This document shows, in pieces, positions 59,860 through 64,000 of a DNA stretch of 64,000 nt. The first letter of the stretch is position 1, and the number at the start of each line of letters is the position of its first letter. Under the pieces are notes generated by a model. That model worked only from the letters and a program-made list of their open reading frames with translations. It was not told the origin of the DNA and made no database searches. This DNA is from Ctena decussata (taxonomy: Eukaryota > Mollusca > Bivalvia > Lucinida > Lucinidae), in the NCBI GenBank assembly GCA_963989385.1, contig OZ022500.1:17932460-17996459 (forward strand), in the 5' to 3' direction. Made by a program: the position numbers and the translations under genes.

Positions 59860-60490
59860 CGGCACCTTCAGCAAATATTTTTGAGTGGTTCGCTCGTTTC
59901 CATGGTAACCAGGCTGCCATTTTCTGGTTCAAAATGGCAGCGAAATCAGAGTTTTATATGAAGAGAATAATGACAAAACGACAGAATATGATAAAGAACA
60001 CCCATAAATGATACAATGTATGAAGCAATTATAAAAGCTGCACCAGATGCTAGCATTTTTTATTTGTGAGTTTGTTTCCATGGTAATATGGCGGCCATTT
60101 TCTTGTTCAAAATGGCCGCTAACACAGAGTTTCCATGATAAAAAGACATCAAATGCAAAATAAAAAAAGATTAGAAACAGTCACAAATCCTAAAGGTACT
60201 TAAATGCAATTCAGTTATACAAGTTTTACAATTTGCAAGCATTATTTCGTGGTTCAGCTGTTTCCATGGTAACCAGGATGCCATTGGCCACGAAAACAGT
60301 GTTTGCCGGCCAAACTGAAAGAGATGATATTACGAGAAAAGGGGATAAAGCAAATTCACAAATGATCTAGTGTGTGCCTCAATACCTAGTTAAAGCTGGA
60401 ACATTTGCGCGCATTTCTAAGTGGTTCACTTGTTTCCAAGGTAACTTTGTGGCTTTTTTGTTTGTCAAACTTTCTGTAAAATCTGCATTT
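59860..60490 (+). repeat. Four ~178-base tandem units with GTTTCCATGGTAAC
   Basis: GTTTCCATGGTAAC or a close variant lies at 59896, 60074, 60260 and 60432 (spacings 178, 186, 172), each followed by AAAATGGC/GCCATTTT motifs except the last. Units are diverged elsewhere. Confidence 0.75.
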
Positions 60491-60499
60491 CCATGAAAA

Positions 60500-63165
60500 A
60501 AGAAGGTAAAGCCCGAAATGCACGTCTCGCTTACCACTTCTCGCAACAGATACAAGTCACTATCTCATTCATCTGTAAGATATGCTTATATTGCAAAATA
60601 TGCACATCTGGCTAGTAAATATAACATATTTTTGTAAAATAAATAGCTCATCCAAGCGTGTCTATTTGTTGTCATACATGAGTAAAGAACATATGTTCTT
60701 TGATCATTCGGGACCATAATAAATAGCAGATAACATTTATTTCATCAGTCTCCCCGTACTTGGTTAATTGGTTGGTAGTATGGGGTTTAAAAACTCTTTG
60801 AAACAGTATTTCAATTTGTGTCGAGCTGTCTCCCAGAGAGGGAGAGAAATAAGGGATATGACAGGCGAGAGAAGAAATATCCAAATTACCCCACCCACAA
60901 CTTCTGCAAACATAGTAGACCCTTACTCTTCTATTATCCATATAAATTAGTTGGACGCCTCGGCACTGAAATTTACCAGGCACCATCGCCCGGACGCAAC
61001 CATGACTGCACCCCCCTCAACCCCCTTCCCACAACCACCGTACTTAGAAACGTATCCCCGGGTTTATTATAATAATGCAGATTATATTTTTACCATTCCT
61101 TTAGGGTGGTCATTTGACAGTTAGAAAACAGTTAAATTGAAGTCGGTTCAATGTAACTAATGTTAAGTGTAATGTGGCAGCCATATAAAAAGTGTTCCCA
61201 TACTTCACCATAGTGAATATTACATAATAGGCCCATTGGGCTCATTCCGAGTCAGTTCGAAAATAGTTCCGCCGAAGCCGGGGTGCTGGGGGACATTGGC
61301 AGTGTTGCAACACTAAATTACTGCACTTGAACTGGCGCAATGAAACCAAGTCTCTTGTACCTGTTTCTGTAATGTCTGCCTTGCTTCCAGAAGATATTTC
61401 AAAATTTATTCTTAGTAAAAAAGACCTGATACAAATCCTTGAAATATTTTCACTGACCATAGAACGTTCCTTTCATGATTTATTTTGGCTGACCAGTTGA
61501 CAATGTTTGTCAGCTGATCAGTAAGTAACTTAAAGACCCTTTATTTGTATAATCTTATATTTTGAGTTATCGCTGCAAGCTTCTTACCAAATATTCATTA
61601 TTGTAAATGACCCTGATATAGTTTAAACAAATAGAACATCGTTAAGTTTCACTTAAAACCGTTCGGGTACTATAAATTGGCAACTAAAATGAGCTTCTTC
61701 CAATAAACGGTAAAAATACAGCGTACAAACCTGGCGCGCTTTTTCATAATATTGCATGGTTCGACGGGGAACCAGGAAAGGAACTAGTACTTTGTGGAGC
61801 TATTTTCCAATCATTTTTATTATTATTATTTCAGCCTTTATGAGGATTAGAGACATTGAAAAAGTTGAATATGGAAATCCGCATCTGTAGCACTAAATTT
61901 GGTTATCCAAACACATTGTTCCCCGTACTCTTTGCAACAGTTATGTAATTCAATATATACTTGAAACCATTAAAAATGCAAGTTTTTACTGGTCATGTTT
62001 TCAGATTAAAAGTAATGTGACTTAGCTGTAATATATTGAATGCTATTTGCCTTTCGTCCGGCAAGGTTTTCGCATAGGTTTAGCTTAGGTTCAGTTGTCT
62101 AAGAAACAAACTGAGGGTAAAATGCTAAAATCAACAAATTTTAATTTTAAGCATTCATGAAATTAAGGTTCCGTCTAATTTTAGAGACGAGATCTTCAGT
62201 ATGATGCCTCAAATTAAAACACAACGTAAAAATTGAAATTGCTTCTGCAGGTGCAATTTTAACAATTTTAACATAAAACCATTTTTGTAAAATTTTCACA
62301 CATTTTGAGAATCGTGTAAAACTTCTGCTGGGGTTCAAATAAAGCAATCTCGAGAAAAAGGCGTATGAAGTCTCGCCTAACGCTTTACAATTGTGCCAGT
62401 CTTTACCTAAAAAACCATACCCTTTTCAAGCACTTCCGGTTTAAAGATACAACTTTCATCGGCATTTACGCATGCGGTATTTCTCGAATTTACACCAAAA
62501 CAACATGTGTGCAGAGACCTCGGATCAATATTGAAAGCATGGAGAAATTTAGCCAAAACACGTACAGATAAATGTTAATCGAAAACATTCATGAAACGTC
62601 AGTTTCGCTTTTGCCTAAGTAAAAGTAGGAGTTACGTCCCTTTATATTCAAATGCAATCCTTATTATGTTAACCATTGTCAGTAAACCGCCAATCTTGAT
62701 GTTAAACACTAATTAGCTAAACACCCTGGTTTCCTTCATAAAAAGAGCATTGCTGGCATAAATCCATACGTGGTCCAAACCAGAAACTTGCGTTTTTACT
62801 GGCTTCAAGTGTATATGCTCATTAACCCACATTCTCATTTAGGTTGATTTAGACGTTCTATCACTGTGAGTAGAAAGTACTATGGAGACTTTAAGGTGCA
62901 TAGTCCAACATCAGCAGCGGCCGCAGCAGACTAGTGCGATAACAGAAATTGATGGTACCAAAATATACATCGTCCTAAAATAAACATACAAATTTAAATA
63001 ACAACCTCATTCAGGACTGACAAAAGAAAAAAAAAACTCCAAGTTGATATTCATCTTGGCTTTGCACTGTTTGACCAACACAAAGGCACTATTATGTGGG
63101 CATTCTTTGATATTTCTGTGGTGTTTTATGATATGGGAGGGGGCAGGCGAAATAGATGAAATGAC
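60500..63165. other. No recognised feature
   Basis: AT-rich sequence with short chance frames only. I see no repeats, splice-flanked exons or RNA genes that I can support. Confidence 0.5.
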
Positions 63166-63167
63166 GC

Positions 63168-63332
63168 ATTTTACGACCTTTTCAAGAGCATTCGGTCATA
63201 TGAGGACGACAAGAGAAAAATGAAAGGATGTGTGCAATGGAACCCTATTTACGGGTGAAAAGAGTTTTGCCTACAGCGAGAATTGAACCGCTAGCTCAGT
63301 GCTAAATCCATTGAGCTACGAGTACTCCTTAA
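63168..63332 (-). mobile_element. tRNA-derived SINE C, copy 2
   Basis: On the minus strand: ACTCGTAGCTCAATGGATTT (A box TAGCTCAATGG), B box GGTTCAATTCTCG, then CTGTAGGCAAAACTC and a body reaching GAAAAGGTCGTAAAA. A related piece of the 3' part lies near 38796-38830. Confidence 0.65.
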
Positions 63333-63705
63333 ATGTATGCTGATCTTTAATTGTCGACTGTGATACTTGGAATAAAATCTTTTGAATTGTGACAGAAAAT
63401 GATATGAGAATATGAGTTTTATGACAATTGAATTTATGTTTATATGTATGTGTTTATATAATTTTCATGCGGGGAGAATGCCAAATAATTCTGATTAATG
63501 CCGACCAAAGTTAATTTACGGTAAATAATAAATGTTCAAGGTACTTTCACTTTCGCTTTCCTTTGCTTTGTATATGAAAATATATGGAAAATAGCAAAAC
63601 ACAATAATTTAGATCAAAACTGACTCGATTAAATTTGCTTAACACAATAAAATAACGACTGCATAATCGTAGTTTCGGGGGAGCCCTCGATCAAGTGATG
63701 AAAAA

Positions 63706-63830
63706 TCCTGACGTCAAATTTAGCGTAACGGCGGGTGGAGAAACGTCATTAATATCGCCGATACCATCTCTCCAATCAATGATTTCCGCGGCATATAAAA
63801 TAGCTCATGGCACAGAGGTGGAATGTTTTT
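63706..63830 (+). promoter_or_regulatory. Possible promoter: CRE plus TATA box
   Basis: TGACGTCA near 63709-63716 is followed about 75 bases later by GCATATAAAATAG (about 63791-63803), with GC-richer DNA between. Spacing suits a core promoter reading rightwards, with any gene beyond the window. CRE-like motifs also occur in repeats here, so this is weak. Confidence 0.25.
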
Positions 63831-64000
63831 TGTGGATTATAGGTCATAGAATTCAAATATGAGTGCCTCAGTTTTGTAAACCAGTTATTTACCTGTTAAA
63901 ATTCGACTTATTTCAGTCAAATTGCTCTAGTTTTCTTGTTAACGATCGGATTTTACCGAGGCAATCAACCTCGTAAAGGTCACTATCTCAGAATTTATTT

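Overview
The window is eukaryotic, and animal in character. It has GT-AG introns with long pyrimidine tracts, about 2.3 kb of spliced coding sequence spread over 31 kb, four kinds of tRNA-like retroposon, many hairpin (MITE-like) DNA elements, microsatellites, and AT-rich DNA without operons. The repeat landscape (foldback elements starting TGAGCCGCGACACGA, ACGT-rich foldbacks, tRNA-SINEs with a CAAC tail) looks like a bivalve mollusc to me. That assignment is inference.

One gene is certain. On the + strand, 14 coding exons (13116-13679 through 43695-43865) join in perfect phase into a 772-residue protein. In order it carries a TIR-like N-terminus, a DBB (Dof/BCAP/BANK) domain, a short ankyrin-like segment (TLLHFAA), two YxxM motifs (YLEM and YIPM) in one exon, proline-rich and SH3-ligand-like stretches, a helical/basic segment and a Ser/Pro-rich tail. 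This is a homologue of the PI3K adaptor BCAP (PIK3AP1), related to BANK1 and to insect Dof/stumps. An acceptor at 13067-13068 shows that the 5' UTR is itself spliced, so the promoter lies further upstream and was not identified.

The rest is repeats. Positions 1-13 kb hold minisatellites, palindrome arrays (7.5-10.25 kb) and a 1.1 kb foldback element. The introns hold four copies of a tRNA-SINE (one with a 12-bp and one with a 17-bp target duplication), a PIF/Harbinger relic with matching termini and a broken transposase, a 2.4-kb inverted array of a GCAGAA-type repeat, seven TGAGCC foldbacks, several other MITEs, a 117-bp minisatellite, a recent 443-bp tandem duplication and a non-LTR retrotransposon tail fused to a copy of the gene's own last-exon sequence. 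Several elements end within 10-50 bases of a 3' splice site. Downstream of the gene, 43.9-49.0 kb is a nested pair of inverted repeats. The region from 49 to 64 kb carries a truncated reverse-transcriptase relic (minus strand, 52.1-52.8 kb), TTATAACGAGAAA hairpins, TATG/minisatellite DNA, a tandem repeat carrying RFX-like X-box motifs (59.9-60.5 kb) and no recognised gene. A TATA/CRE pair at 63.7-63.8 kb could be the promoter of a gene beyond the window.
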